This document shows positions 1 to 11,200 of a stretch of 64,000 nucleotides of DNA, one piece after another. The stretch lies in the NCBI GenBank assembly GCA_903772945.1, contig CAICTM010000109.1:54609-118608 (forward strand). The letters run 5' to 3'. Every line of letters begins with the position of its first letter. Positions within the stretch are counted from its first letter, which is position 1. Below the pieces are notes generated by a model that worked only from the letters and a program-made list of their open reading frames with translations, was not told where the DNA came from and did no database searches. The stretch is from Seminavis robusta (Eukaryota; Bacillariophyta; Bacillariophyceae; Naviculales; Naviculaceae). A program made the position numbers and the translations under genes.

Positions 1-268
1 GTTGGTTGTCAGGTGTCACGGGTATTAACTTTGGACTTTCGTCTCGTGGAGGACGTTCGGACAAGCACTCTGCAATAGAGGCTGCCTAGCACAGGAACCA
101 CAAACCTGGCTACCTTATATGTGACCCTTCAATTGAACCAACTGTATTCATCTCCGCAATTGTTGTATAGCCCTGCACCCCACCAGATGCTTGCTCCTTG
201 TGTATTGTAATAATGTGTTAGTAGTTCCCCCAATCCATCGTCGTTGCCGCCCCCACTCACCTGTTGTC

Positions 269-2026
269 CTAACCTGGAATGTACCGGTCAGGCTTTCGTA
301 CTCGCCGTCCCGAACGACTTGTTGTTGTTGTCTGAACTGTTGTTTGCTGCTGTGTGTCCGTCACAGGTCTTGCTGTCGACTTCTTCTTGCCCTTCGCCTT
401 TGGCTTTGTCGGCTTTTTCTTCTTGCTACATTTAATTCTAGGTTGTTCTGCCACCCGCCGTGGCTTTGTCTTAATTTGCTCTGCGATTCTCTGAGATGCA
501 ATCGCCGCCATGCGTCTCTTTGACCGCCGCAATGTTGATTGTGATGTGTCCACATCATTGTTCTCCTCTTTGACTTGGTTGTCGACCAGTGGTTCATCAG
601 CATCAACCTGTTGTTCTTCCTCGACCTCGACCAGTGGTTCTTCAGCTACCACTTGGCCAGTCACGAATTCGTAATCTGTATCGTCCGAGGCAACGCCTGC
701 CTCCAATCGTAGTGTCTTGTGCTGCCGCATGAATTCCTTGACAAGGACTCCACCATCCTTCATCAACCCTGCGAGAATGTCGTTGGGTGCCACTCCAAGT
801 AGCACACCATTCATCATTCGCATCTCCAATACAAATGGCTGTTGTCCAAGCACACTGATCTTGAAGTGTTTCACATGCCACTTTTGAACGTATGGGACCA
901 CTGCTGTGCATGTGGGAACCACCGCAGCTTCGCATGTGATCGTGGCATCGGATGCCATCTTGTTGTTGTCAATGGTGGAGACTGTTTCTATTGCCTCAAC
1001 ATCTTTAGCTGTTGTTGGTTGTTGTTCTACTACTACGGGTGCTGCATCTTCCATGCAGACTTCCTTGACCTTGCGATAGACAAATCGTCGTTTGGCAATC
1101 TGTTCTCGCGTATTCAAGGTGCAAATTTCGTCGTCAGCGTTGCGCTGAATTCCACCATGATGCAAGTGGCACATGGCGAGTTCGAACATGTAAGGGTTCT
1201 TTTCGTTGACCATGAACCAGTGCGAGACTTGCTTGTCGTTTCCTTTCTTCGCCTTGATGAAACGAACAAGTGCCTCAAGGTCTTGATGCACGGCATCAAT
1301 TTGAATGTACAGTTTGGCTTGTTTTAGGTACGCTTTGTCGCTTTGGAACCATAGGTTGTTGGTGATCCGTTTGGCCACTTGTTGGTATCCGTACTCTTGA
1401 ATCAACTGCACGATATCCAAGACGCGTTCGTGGGGTGTGGGTGTGCCGACGGAAAGGAATTGTTGTTGGGCTTCATGCCAGAATTCGTATCGGGCCTGTG
1501 GCACATGTTGGTTCATGGCTCGATAGACACAGCTGTTTTCCTCTTGTTCGCTCTTGTCAGAAGAGTACCCCACTACAGTGTTGACGGGAGCAAAGGATAA
1601 ACGGTTTCCATTGCTCCGTTCGGTATCTTGACCATAATAGGCCTTCCAGCGAGCATTGGCTGATTGACTGGGTTTGATGTGACAGCCCTTGGGCCGGTGC
1701 TGGTTGTATTTGTCGTATCCATAGTGACCATGCTGATCCGCAGGAACCAGGGAAAGGTCGTAGGCACCTAGGTAGCGACCGTGCTGCTGGAATTCCACAT
1801 CAGGATGCTCTCCGTGCAACAGTGCCGCGGTCTCAACGACCGACTTGTCCAACTCGTCAAGTTGGAATGTTGGGACTTCCTCTGCCACAGGAACATCCTT
1901 GTTGTTGTTGTTGCCCGTCATCTCCTTGGCGACCTGGAGAACGGGGGTCTTCTTGATGTTGCTGTTGTTGTTGTCAGTGGTCCACGACCACGAGATCAGC
2001 TTGATGATAGAAGAAGAGAACTTCAT
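269..2026 (-). CDS. Unknown protein, intact copy of a locally duplicated gene (585 aa)
   Basis: I do not recognise this protein. The frame is open for 585 codons without an intron, starting at an ATG at 2026. The first ~200 residues are polar and rich in Asn, Gln, His and Tyr. The middle has an acidic stretch. The last ~100 residues are very basic (runs of Lys/Arg, SKKKK, GKKK) and end in RRVRKPDRYIPG, which resembles basic tails of chromatin-associated proteins and the linker before reverse transcriptase in copia polyproteins. No RT, integrase or protease motif is present, so a retroelement origin is only a guess. The 5' part and ~285 bases of upstream DNA recur inverted at 62,338-63,314, where the frame is broken. 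It is probably a multicopy family; nuclear or DNA-associated location is inferred from the basic C-terminus. Confidence 0.6.
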   Translation of the reverse strand: MKFSSSIIKLISWSWTTDNNNSNIKKTPVLQVAKEMTGNNNNKDVPVAEEVPTFQLDELDKSVVETAALLHGEHPDVEFQQHGRYLGAYDLSLVPADQHGHYGYDKYNQHRPKGCHIKPSQSANARWKAYYGQDTERSNGNRLSFAPVNTVVGYSSDKSEQEENSCVYRAMNQHVPQARYEFWHEAQQQFLSVGTPTPHERVLDIVQLIQEYGYQQVAKRITNNLWFQSDKAYLKQAKLYIQIDAVHQDLEALVRFIKAKKGNDKQVSHWFMVNEKNPYMFELAMCHLHHGGIQRNADDEICTLNTREQIAKRRFVYRKVKEVCMEDAAPVVVEQQPTTAKDVEAIETVSTIDNNKMASDATITCEAAVVPTCTAVVPYVQKWHVKHFKISVLGQQPFVLEMRMMNGVLLGVAPNDILAGLMKDGGVLVKEFMRQHKTLRLEAGVASDDTDYEFVTGQVVAEEPLVEVEEEQQVDADEPLVDNQVKEENNDVDTSQSTLRRSKRRMAAIASQRIAEQIKTKPRRVAEQPRIKCSKKKKPTKPKAKGKKKSTARPVTDTQQQTTVQTTTTSRSGRRVRKPDRYIPG

Positions 2027-2340
2027 TTTGCAATTGATAGGTATTGAAAAGAAGATTGATAGAAAAGGTAAAAGTAGACTTGAATAAGGTCTGGGGGTTG
2101 AACTTGCCGAAGCGTAACAACAATCGTAAATCTTCCTTGTTCGGTTGGGTATGCAACTCTAGCAATCCGGTTGAACAAAAAAGTGAGCTCATCATGGTGA
2201 CATTCCATTTTTCCACCCCAATTTGCAGATGACAGATTCTGCCAGATGGAAAATGACAGGTGATGAGACGAGACTGAGCCACTGATGAGCACTGATTCCA
2301 GCCCCATTACACCCCATAACACCCAACAACACACTTCCAG
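2027..2340 (-). repeat. Upstream part of inverted duplication, arm 1
   Basis: The ~310 bases before the 585-aa gene match, in opposite orientation, 62,338-62,631 before the second gene copy. The match starts near the shared word GGAAGTG...GTTGTTGGGT and runs through CTCATCAGTGGCTCAGTCTC and the TGGAATGTCACCATGATGAGCTCA block into the ATG. Small indels separate the copies. As the similarity extends past the coding start, the duplicated unit included the promoter. Confidence 0.75.
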
Positions 2341-3503
2341 GGCCTCGCTCCCTTGCCATGGTTGGTGTTCTCGGATTGGTGCTCTGTGGTGTAGTTGCCG
2401 AAGCTGGTGTGGTGCTGCGGAAGGATCGAGGTTGCGGAGTTCGAAGCAGCGCGTAGCATCTGTGATGCCATTTACACGACTGAAAGAGTTAAAAAGCCGT
2501 CACGACTGGAATGACAGCGCCTCTGCGGACGCGGGGCGACGTCACGACTTCCTCACCACCAAAACACAGAAACTGCCTCCAAAAGGCAGAAGTTTTGCCT
2601 TCACTGGCTAGCTAGGTCTTGCGCCATGAGGACAGGTGGACATACCTTGCCCTTTCTTGGCATGGGCCAATTTGCCTTTTTTGCGCCAGTCAGCCACACT
2701 ATGAAGGGTCTCTATGCAAAGTACCTATTGTGAAACTGTGAAGCATCCTACAATTGCAAAACCTAGTTAGATACTGCGGCCAGGAGCGACCCGCAGCCAC
2801 TACCGATACATTCTACTCGCGCGTTTTTCTCCAGTGTACCCCAGGCAGAGTACTGGAACCGCCACGACCGCCAGTCTGGTGAACGGATTCTTGACAGTTT
2901 TGTTTATGCCAAAGCTGCCAAGGTTGGTAATATTCAAGTTCTTCAATGGTTCCGGACTAAAGGATTGGGTAGGAATTTTCCTTTCAATCTTCCAAAAGAG
3001 GTATTCTTCCGATTCATCTGGTTAGCTACCTGGTAGCTGGTTAGCTACCTGGTAGCTCGTTAGCTACCTGGTAGCTAGTAGCTATGTCACGTTGCGGGGC
3101 GCCGATAGCCTAGCTAGCTACTGTAGTAGCCTGATTTGCAGCTCCTCCCTACCGGTAGCTTGCGGTCCTTCGAAAGAGAGGGGGAGTTCGACCACACTAC
3201 GGTACTGCGGTCTTTGTGTTTCGTGGCTTTCATGAGAGAAGCAGAGGATCCCACCGCAAGACCACAACGAAAGACGGAAGAAACCAAATCTCGACGACTG
3301 TACGTCCCACCACCGCGAGCGCTACCGGTAGTACGTCAACCCGCGGGGCATCGATAGTCTAGCAAAGTATTACGCATACTAACTAATAAAATCATTCATG
3401 TATTATTTATTGTGTAGGTGGGTTAAAAAGTACAACCGGCGGTCGGTTTCGCTCTGTTTGTTTGTTCATCTGTCAATCAATTAGTAAGCAATCAGCTAGC
3501 AAG
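2341..3503. other. Intergenic, no gene seen
   Basis: About 1.1 kb between two minus-strand genes. Short frames here show no protein-like composition. It holds the 19-bp tandem repeat at 3020-3076 and several TACCGGTA-type palindromes near 3149 and 3323. Confidence 0.5.
3020..3076. repeat. 19-bp tandem repeat, three copies
   Basis: Three consecutive units of (G/C)GTTAGCTACCTGGTAGCT. Each unit contains the near-palindrome AGCTACCTGGTAGCT, so each copy could fold into a small hairpin. It lies in intergenic DNA and belongs with the other AGCT/GGTAGC-rich words of this region. Confidence 0.9.
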
Positions 3504-5120
3504 CTAATGATGCGAGTGCTTGGAATGCCGGCTGCTGTTGAAACTAATGTTTTCGTTGAAACTCCTGGTTTGATCGTCAATGGATCCATGAAAGGACCCG
3601 CACATGCCATGCCTTCGACTGGCTTCCTGTTCTTCCCGTTTGAGTTCGGCACGTAGCTGTTGAATTTCACCCAGATCACACGAATGCTTGTGATTGTGAT
3701 GGTGACAATCCTTATTCTTGTGATGATCGTGTTTCTTGTGATGCGATCCGGACATTCTTCGATGAAAGGAAGATCCTGCGGCGATTCCGGAATGATCCTT
3801 CATGCAGTCCTTTCCATCGGGGCAATGGTGATGACTGAGGGGCTTTGTCTTTCTAAAGACAAATTTGCGCCATTCGCCTTCTTGTGTGAGCATGTCCGAG
3901 CCAATGAGTTCTTCAATGATACAGGAAATTTCCATAAAGGAGGGTCGATTCTCCGGAATGGGACTCCAGCTATCCTTGAGCAAGTCATGCAGGAGTACCG
4001 AAGGCACAAACTTGAGGTTGGGACGGTAGCGTCCTCGAATGACCTTGTCCTTGAACTCGGAGACGAGTTTGATTTCGGAAAAGGGGACCTGTAGCGTAAT
4101 GACTTCAAACAAGAGAATGGCAAAACTGTAGACGTCGGCGGAGAGTCCACACGGTTTTCCCATGGCATTTTCGGGACTAATGTAGCGCAACGTTCCCGCG
4201 ACGCCGGTATTGCAGCGTGGCAAATTGGTGGTGGACTTTCCGTCGTACGCGACTTCCCGCGCGAGACCAAAGTCAAAGATGCGGACCTTGCCGGCCTTGT
4301 CGAATCCAATGTTGTGTGGTTTTAAACTGTGTGCAGTGAAGAAAATCGCAGTTGAGAGACCAGAATGATTCGATTCAATCCATCCACATGTTTTTCTGGG
4401 CTGACGAAAAACTTACTCTCTGAGCATAATGTTTTGTGAGTGACAGTACTCCATTCCTCTGACGACGCCCAAGATGGTGTCTTGCAATCGATCGACAATG
4501 CCTTGGAGTCGCTTTTGGGATTGTTTCTTGCGGTTGAAAATGGACATTAGCAAATTGTTTTTTTGAGATTCTTCTTCTCTCCATTTTTCGAGTCTCTGAT
4601 CGAGCGTTTCCTCGAGCAAGTCCATGACGAGAAAGAAGCCACCGCCGGCCTGGGAGTTGGAGAATGATTCCGCAATACCGCCACCCTTGACACCGTAGAT
4701 CTCAATGACATTCTCATGCCGCAGCTTGGACAGAATCTTGGCTTCGAGCGCGAGATCGATGGACCCGGTCATGAAGGATTCGTTGCAACAAATGGTTTCG
4801 GTAGAGAGTTGTTTCAACGCGTACAGCTTGTCCTTGGGATTCGGGTCGCCTTGTTTGCGGGCCAACGACGTGACCTTGCACTTGTACACTACCGAGAAAC
4901 TCCCCGTTCCCAACACGGAATCGATCCGCACGTTGCTCCATTGCAGTTCCATGGGTTCTTCCGCACCCGGCAGAAGCTTCAAATTGGACGCCGCTTCAAA
5001 CTCTTCCACGCGCTTCTCGACGGCGGCGGCGGTCTCTTTCAAGTGCGAGGGTCCCGCACCCGAACACATGACGGGAGTAATCATCTGTGTCATCGTGCTT
5101 TGCTTGGTTGGTTCTATCAA
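3504..5120 (-). CDS. TKL-like protein kinase with His-rich tail (508 aa, 2 exons)
   Basis: Serine/threonine or dual-specificity kinase. Exon 1 is 5120-4417 and exon 2 is 4326-3504; the 90-base intron (4327-4416) has GTAAGT and CACAG ends and joins AGA GA|T TTA in phase. Visible motifs: glycine loop GTGSFSVVYK (71-80), Lys103 in YALKQL, Glu126 in the C-helix, catalytic LRDLKPHN (233-240), DFG (253-255), then GTLRYISPE and DVYSFAILLFE. The usual His of HRD is Leu here. After the kinase domain lies a His-rich segment (about 390-440) with HHH, HKKHDHHK and HHHNHKH clusters and scattered Cys, probably metal-binding, and a short charged helix. The kinase at 27,480 shares the RDLKPxNIGFD sequence and is a paralogue. 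Substrate unknown. GTAAGT/phase agreement makes the model firm. Confidence 0.85.
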
Positions 5121-6694
5121 TCGATACTACTAATACTACTACAACTGAACTCAACAACGGTATTCACACACACAGAACAAAGAGAGCGCTGGCGGGTGAT
5201 GGATGGATGGATGGATGGATCTATGGGATCGAAGACAACAACAAGACAGCAGTTGCAGTCGGTACTGGGTTGGTTTGTTATTAGCTGGAGAGTGAGTAGC
5301 AAGCAGCAGCAGCAACAGTGGTAAGCGGCTCGACAGCGCAGCACTTTTGGCTGTTCATCGAAGAGAAAGCCTCTCGTCTTGAGCAGTGGGAGTCTTCTTT
5401 TACGTGATACAGTACGTGATAGCTTACCTGGAACTGGCCTTCATCTTCTAGCTAGCCTCATCTAGTAGCCTCGAATAGCCTGTTGTTCGGATTGCTTCTT
5501 TCAAATTGCCAGAAGTTTGGTCGTAGTCATAGGCTACATTCTCACGGTACTGCTATTCTGTCCAGGGGCCTATTTCTCGTATTCTCCCTATAATCCACAA
5601 TCCTCCGAGTTTGCGGACACTGTGACCGCGATTGATATCAAGGCTTATTGCTGAGAACTCCAGTTTGGGACCAAATTTGTCTTTTACAGCTATTTACACG
5701 CGTACGCCGGCTCAAAGGGAAAGGCTTGAGACCATTATCGTTTTCGGATCATCGATGATTGATCACGAAATTGACGGATTGGATGAAGGGCAGACGCCCC
5801 AACTACCCTGGTACGGTACCGCTATGTCATGGTAATGGTACCACTGTACCATGCTAAAATTCCCTATGCCTGATGAGAAAAATGAAGAGACGAATGCCAA
5901 AGTAGTCCAGTCAGAAACTAAAATATATTGGCGAAGTCGCACCAAAGATCATCCAAGCAAATCAAGACTCGAGCTATCATACTCTGGATGGAGTAGAGTT
6001 TGTTTCGTTTTGTGTACCGGTAGGTACGTCTTGTTATACGGTACGGCGCGTCCAGCCAGCCAAACAAAACTACTACCGGTGCGTACTGGTGGAGCTACGG
6101 TGCGTGTACCTGATTTTCTAGAAGCGCACCACGCTGAACTTCGACTCCATCGCTCCTTCCTCATTTAAAACAGTACCATGCAACATTGGTGAACATGGTT
6201 GGATACTCTTTACTACATGTACATGTTCATGTAGACTACATGTAGCTTGCCCACTACTCCAACTCCTTCAGCCCCGGCTATGGTCTTCGTGCCCATTGAT
6301 TGTCCCGGTAACTGTCCCGGCATCCACAATCCAGCCTGCATTGAAAAGGCTGTGTGAGTGAAGTGACCGACCTTCCGAAAAGTGCAAAGTGAAGCCCATA
6401 CTCTAGCCTTAAAGCCTGTAGGCCATCAACGACTGTGTATTCTACGATCAGACCCTTAAACCTTCTGGTACCGCATGGGAGGCATGGTACTGGTTGCACT
6501 CAGTGATGACTGACTGGATGCTTTCTCCTTCAAGGTTGCATCCACTTTTTGGGTTTTCTTCTCTCTCCTTGCTCCTCCATGACATGATAACCGGCATATC
6601 TCTTCCTTTGTCACTCTTTGCAAGGCACAGCAACAACTACCAGTACTCACACTCCTATCTACTAGCTAGCTAGTAGCTATTCTATCTAATCACC
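5121..6694. other. Intergenic, no gene seen
   Basis: About 1.6 kb between a minus- and a plus-strand gene, so it is the shared upstream region of both. It has a (GATG)n run near 5198-5219, GTACCGGTAGGTAC near 6015 and several CTAGCTAG words near 6661. No convincing coding frame or RNA gene was seen. Confidence 0.5.
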
Positions 6695-7879
6695 ATGGTC
6701 GACTTTCACCAACGCCGCCGCGTGCAACCGTCTCGGTCGCTGCCCATGTCGGCGCTGAACCAACGCGAACGGTCGGATCACACTCGCTCGGATGTGAAGT
6801 CTCCCGTGCAAGTTCGAGGACGCATTCGGACACTACGGACGACTTCCAATAATAAAAGCCAAGACAATGACGCTCCCAATCCGTATCGACCGTCCATGAC
6901 TCGTCGAACACCACAACGAGCGCTCTCGCATTCCCGTGAAGCCATCATGGCCAGTGTCATGTCACACCAATCTCTCGAGCATGACGATGACAGAGACAAC
7001 TCTCCTCGCGGCATGGATCGATCCAGCAGTCCCTCCAAACCTTCCACCAAGTCACAGCACGATAGCAGCAGCAGTATCTGTTGCAACACTTCCTCCCCGG
7101 AACGATGCCTGATTCCCCGTCGCCAACAACGCCGCAGTTTTGGCATTTTCCACGCTGTGCTCAAAGCCCTCGTGCTCATGATTGTGGGATTTGGTGGCGG
7201 CATTCTCTACAATCGTTACAATGGCGCCAGCAATAATAATGTCATTGACATTGAATCCATTCCCTCGGTCCTCTTGACGGATGAATTGGTCAAAAAGTTG
7301 GCCCACGACAATCAATTGCAAGAAGCCGAAATCCAACAACTCAAACAACAGGTCAAACAGGCACGCGTACAGGCATTGCAACGGGAAATTCAGCAGCAGA
7401 CTACTAGCGGTGCTGGAAATAAAATGGAGACACACCAGGACATTCCCGAGGTCGTGTCGATGGGAGATGGCAAGGAATATAAAAATACCAAACACAAACA
7501 GCCGCCACAAAAACGCGTCATTAATGGGAGTTTGCGGGCCGTCAAACGATTGATCTGGGATGATTTTGGAAATGTCCAAGAAATGGATCCCAATGCGGGA
7601 GTTTCGGCAGCTGTGATGCAGAATCCACATGAAATTTTGCAACAACAACAAGCAGAGAATCAGCAGAAACAAGAAGCAGAACAACCACAGCAGCCATCCA
7701 AAGAGCCGCAAATAAGAGAACAGCAAACACAACAACAAGAACAACCTCCAAAAGCAACACAAGGGCACATTTATGTTCCCGAAACCAAGCACTCCATGAA
7801 CGAACAAGAGTATCAGGAACATTATCATCAAGAAGAACAAAAGAGACGTCGTCAGCTCACCCCACAAGGTTTTCGCTAG
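6695..7879 (+). CDS. Single-pass membrane protein, Gln-rich C-terminus (394 aa)
   Basis: Unrecognised protein in one exon, starting at ATG 6695 in the context CACCATGG. Residues 1-150 are basic and Ser/Arg-rich, with possible phosphorylation sites (RRTPQRALS, SSSPSKPS). One hydrophobic segment, about 151-175 (HAVLKALVLMIVGFGGGILY), is the only membrane span and is preceded by RRQQRRS, suggesting a cytosolic N-terminus. After it comes a helical Gln/Lys-rich stretch (coiled coil likely, ~190-230), and the last 100 residues are dominated by Gln runs. It looks like a type II membrane protein of the secretory pathway. No enzymatic motif was seen and no family is proposed. Confidence 0.7.
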   Translation: MVDFHQRRRVQPSRSLPMSALNQRERSDHTRSDVKSPVQVRGRIRTLRTTSNNKSQDNDAPNPYRPSMTRRTPQRALSHSREAIMASVMSHQSLEHDDDRDNSPRGMDRSSSPSKPSTKSQHDSSSSICCNTSSPERCLIPRRQQRRSFGIFHAVLKALVLMIVGFGGGILYNRYNGASNNNVIDIESIPSVLLTDELVKKLAHDNQLQEAEIQQLKQQVKQARVQALQREIQQQTTSGAGNKMETHQDIPEVVSMGDGKEYKNTKHKQPPQKRVINGSLRAVKRLIWDDFGNVQEMDPNAGVSAAVMQNPHEILQQQQAENQQKQEAEQPQQPSKEPQIREQQTQQQEQPPKATQGHIYVPETKHSMNEQEYQEHYHQEEQKRRRQLTPQGFR

Positions 7880-8261
7880 CAGGAAGTCAGAAAAAGACAC
7901 TACTGCCTTGCTTGGCCAACACTATTTATATATATATTTGTGTTGGGTCAAGCTGTACCGTACCAGCACTGATAGTATAGACACACAGTTTTGATTTCAA
8001 TATTAGTAGCTCTCCAAGTGGTTAGTTTAGCTCAAAATCAACGAGGCGGCTAGCAAGAAGGGCTGTCTGGTGGGCACCCCATCAAATGATTAGCTAGCTC
8101 TGCAACCAGTTTATTCCGTGCCGCTACCTAGCTGGGGTCTACGGTACCTGCAATCAATTAATCATTGTCCTGACTGGACTTGACTTGACTTTTAGCTGAA
8201 TTCCTTGTATCGTTCTTACTCACAAAGCAGAGCCAGTGCTGGGCTATTATTACTCAGCTTT
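7880..8261. other. Intergenic between convergent genes
   Basis: A 382-base gap between the 3' ends of the membrane-protein gene and the myosin gene. It is AT-rich just after 7920 (TATATATA) and has CTAGCTAG words. It presumably holds two 3' UTRs; nothing else seen. Confidence 0.4.
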
Positions 8262-11200
8262 TCAAGGCTGTAACCTTTTCGCCCGATTTCGGTTTGCGTG
8301 AATTCCCCGCACGGCTCCTGGTTCACGTGTCTTCTTGGTAGGTGATGTGGAGGTGGAGGGATCCAGTTGCTTTTTCCTGGGGCTCCTTGGTATCCCAGGC
8401 CCTGGAGACATGGCCCGAGGTCCCTTCTGGTTCTTCTTTGGTGGAACTTTGGCATCCTGTATCTTCTTCGCTGGCGATAGGGGAGAGTTTGCAGGCGAGC
8501 TCGGGATCGGCACTAGTAGGGAAGAGTTGGGATCTACCAACATTTTTGTGTTCGCCCGAAGCTGATCCTTGAGCTCGCGGTTATGCTTCTCGATTGCTTC
8601 TATCCTCTCTTGGAGATTTTGTAACATTGGGTTTGGAGCTATAGATACTTCGGTCTTTGGTTTGGATTCGGCCGCTCCCGGCTGGGGGCTGTCTTCCTTC
8701 GGGGCGCTATCTTCCTCCTGAGCTGCTTCCGAGGGCGCTGAGAATCGTTCAAAAAAGGCTGACAGTTCAGCTTGTAGCAGTTGTTGTTCATCATCTTCGC
8801 TTGCGATTATTTCCCCCAAGGCCACGGACATCCGGTGAATCTCAGTTAAGACCTTCGTTTCCAGCGTTGAATCTTGCTGCTTGCGAAGCTTCTTCAAAAT
8901 GTATTTCAAGTTGGATGGTTTGACTGCCATTTGAAGTTTGTGCAACGTAGTGTTGAATTCCTTAAAGTGAGCCGAGCGCATGGTTGAACTCTTTGCAAGG
9001 CGTTCCTGGAGATCGTTGATTTCGCCTTTCGACATCTCGTCTCCTTCGAGAATTGTTGACAGGCCAGCCGCCTCAGTTGGGGTACTCTGTTTGAGTTCCA
9101 ATTCAGTTTTCAAGGCTTCAATCGCGGCGTCCTTCTCCTTTCCCATCTCCCCAAGCTCTACCAGAATGTCTTCGACAGCTTTGTCTCGTGCAGTTTGCAT
9201 ATCCTCGAGCTCTGCTAGAACGTGAAGGAGGTGCATAATATGTGACTCTTGCTCTCCCTCGAACTCTTTTTTAAGAGTGCGGACGTCTTCTAAATGATTC
9301 TTGAGCCACAATCGGAGGCGCTCCTTCTCCTCCTTGTATTGTTCTTCTTGCCTCTTCGTTTTGTCTTTCCAGCTCTCTATCTCCGCATCTTTCTTGTAGT
9401 AGTCGATAGTCTTCGTCATCATCTTTTCAATCTCTTCGGCATGCGCAGCCTGAAGCTTGTTCGAATCTGACTTGATCTTTCTCTGATTCTCTTTGGCCCG
9501 TTGCACTTCCTCGTTGAGCTTCAGCAGTTCTTCTTCGTGAGCTAGCTCCGCTGCATTGAGCATCTTGCACAGCTCTTCCTTTTCGTCTCTGAAGTTCCGT
9601 TCCTGCCGTTCCAGCTTTTCCTCTAACTCTGTAAGGGCTTCGTTTGTTTCGTGAAAGTCGTCAAGGCAATCAATCTTTGTCCTCTCGAGCTCTTCGGCGT
9701 GCGAAGCTTCCATTTCGCTCAGCTCGGACTTCAATTGCCTTTGGTTCTCTTGTGTCCAGAAGAGTTCCTCGCGCAGTTGCCCCACCTCCTCCCGGTGTCT
9801 GCTTTCGGCTGTATCCATGGCTTCCCTTAGCCGCTCTTCTGCAATCTCCTCTCTCTCTTTGTGTTGTTCGATCGCATTCCTCAGCTCTATTGCCACTGCT
9901 TGAAGTTTCTGATAGCCAACTTGGTCCGCCGAGAGCTTCTCCTTTTCCGTTTTTAGCATACTTATTTCAGATTTCAGCGCCTGATGAACTTCCTGAGCAA
10001 GCACAAGGTCATCGTGAAGCTTGCCCTTCACTTTCTCGTTAGATTCCGCTAAGCTTTTGATGTCTTCGTTACTCTTTCGGAGTCGGTCAATCTCTTCTGC
10101 AAACTCGTTTTCCATTTGAACGAGTTTGTGTTCGGCCGCTATCTTTCGTGTCTCATATTCGGTCAAGTTGGAAGCAAACCTCGTTGCGGCGGCTTCGATG
10201 TCCTCGTCGTATTGGCTTCGAAAATCATCGAGTTCAGACCTCAGCCTGTCCTGCTCCTCGTTCGCTTGACGAAGCTCCTCCTTTAGATTCTGGCTCTCTT
10301 CTTTGTATTTGCCCTCCGACTCTTGAATCATTTTGCAGAGTTCCTCTTTTTCGGCTCTTGTACTCTCATCTCGCTGTTCTAGCTTTTCTCTCAAAGTAGC
10401 ATTTTCCGTTCGGGACTTCATCAGGTCGACTTGAAGCCTTTCCAACTGCTCTGAATGGACCGTTTGAGAAGCGCTAGCCTTGGACAAAGCCTCCAGTTTG
10501 TGCTTTTCAATGCGATCCAACTTCGCTTCAACCCACTTCACCTCTTTCATGTGAATCGCCTTCATGTTTGAGACTTGATCGAGATGAGCGGCCTTTGTCC
10601 TTGCCATGTCCGCGCGATGAAGAGTGTCTTTTTCCCTGAGCAACTTCTGGAGCTCGTCGAGTTCCTTCTTGTGCCTTTCATCGTCGAGCATGATCTGTTG
10701 GTTCAACTTGGCCAACTCTCCTGTCATTTTCTCAAGGCCCTGCGAGCCTGAGCCACCTTTTTGAACTCTTCTCGTCTCCCTGTCGAGCAGATTGTCTACG
10801 GTGCTCGCCATTTCAGCTGTTGCTTCTTCCATCTTATCGCACTGGGCTCTCAGTTCAGAATTTTCTTGTCTGAGAGATTCTAGCTCCCCAATGTCCTGTG
10901 CCTTGGTCGTTCTTTCTGATCCCCCGGTGGATTGATCAGTCTCGTCTACAGGTAGCTGGGAGAGTAGCGTTTCAAATTCACTGGAAACCGTACCGAGAAG
11001 TCTATGGAAAGGAATAAACAGTCAGTGAGAAACAGCGAGCGAGACTCTGTCTCTTGAGAATTGCGTCAACGTACGCTTCTATCTCCGCCAGCAACGAATG
11101 ATCCGCTCTTCGAAATCTGGGGATTGAAGCTTTTCTAAGAGCCAAATTCTTTTTGGCTTGTGACATTGCCCTCAAAACATCATGGCTTTCCAGTTCTGTT

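Noticed and set aside
269-400. RKPDRY tail as proof of a copia retroelement
   Set aside because: No protease, integrase or reverse transcriptase motif and no LTR were seen; basic tails of this kind occur in other proteins.
7052-7900. 282-codon minus-strand frame opposite the Gln-rich protein
   Set aside because: It is the complement of Gln codons giving Leu/Phe-rich sequence; the plus-strand frame has better start context and domain logic.
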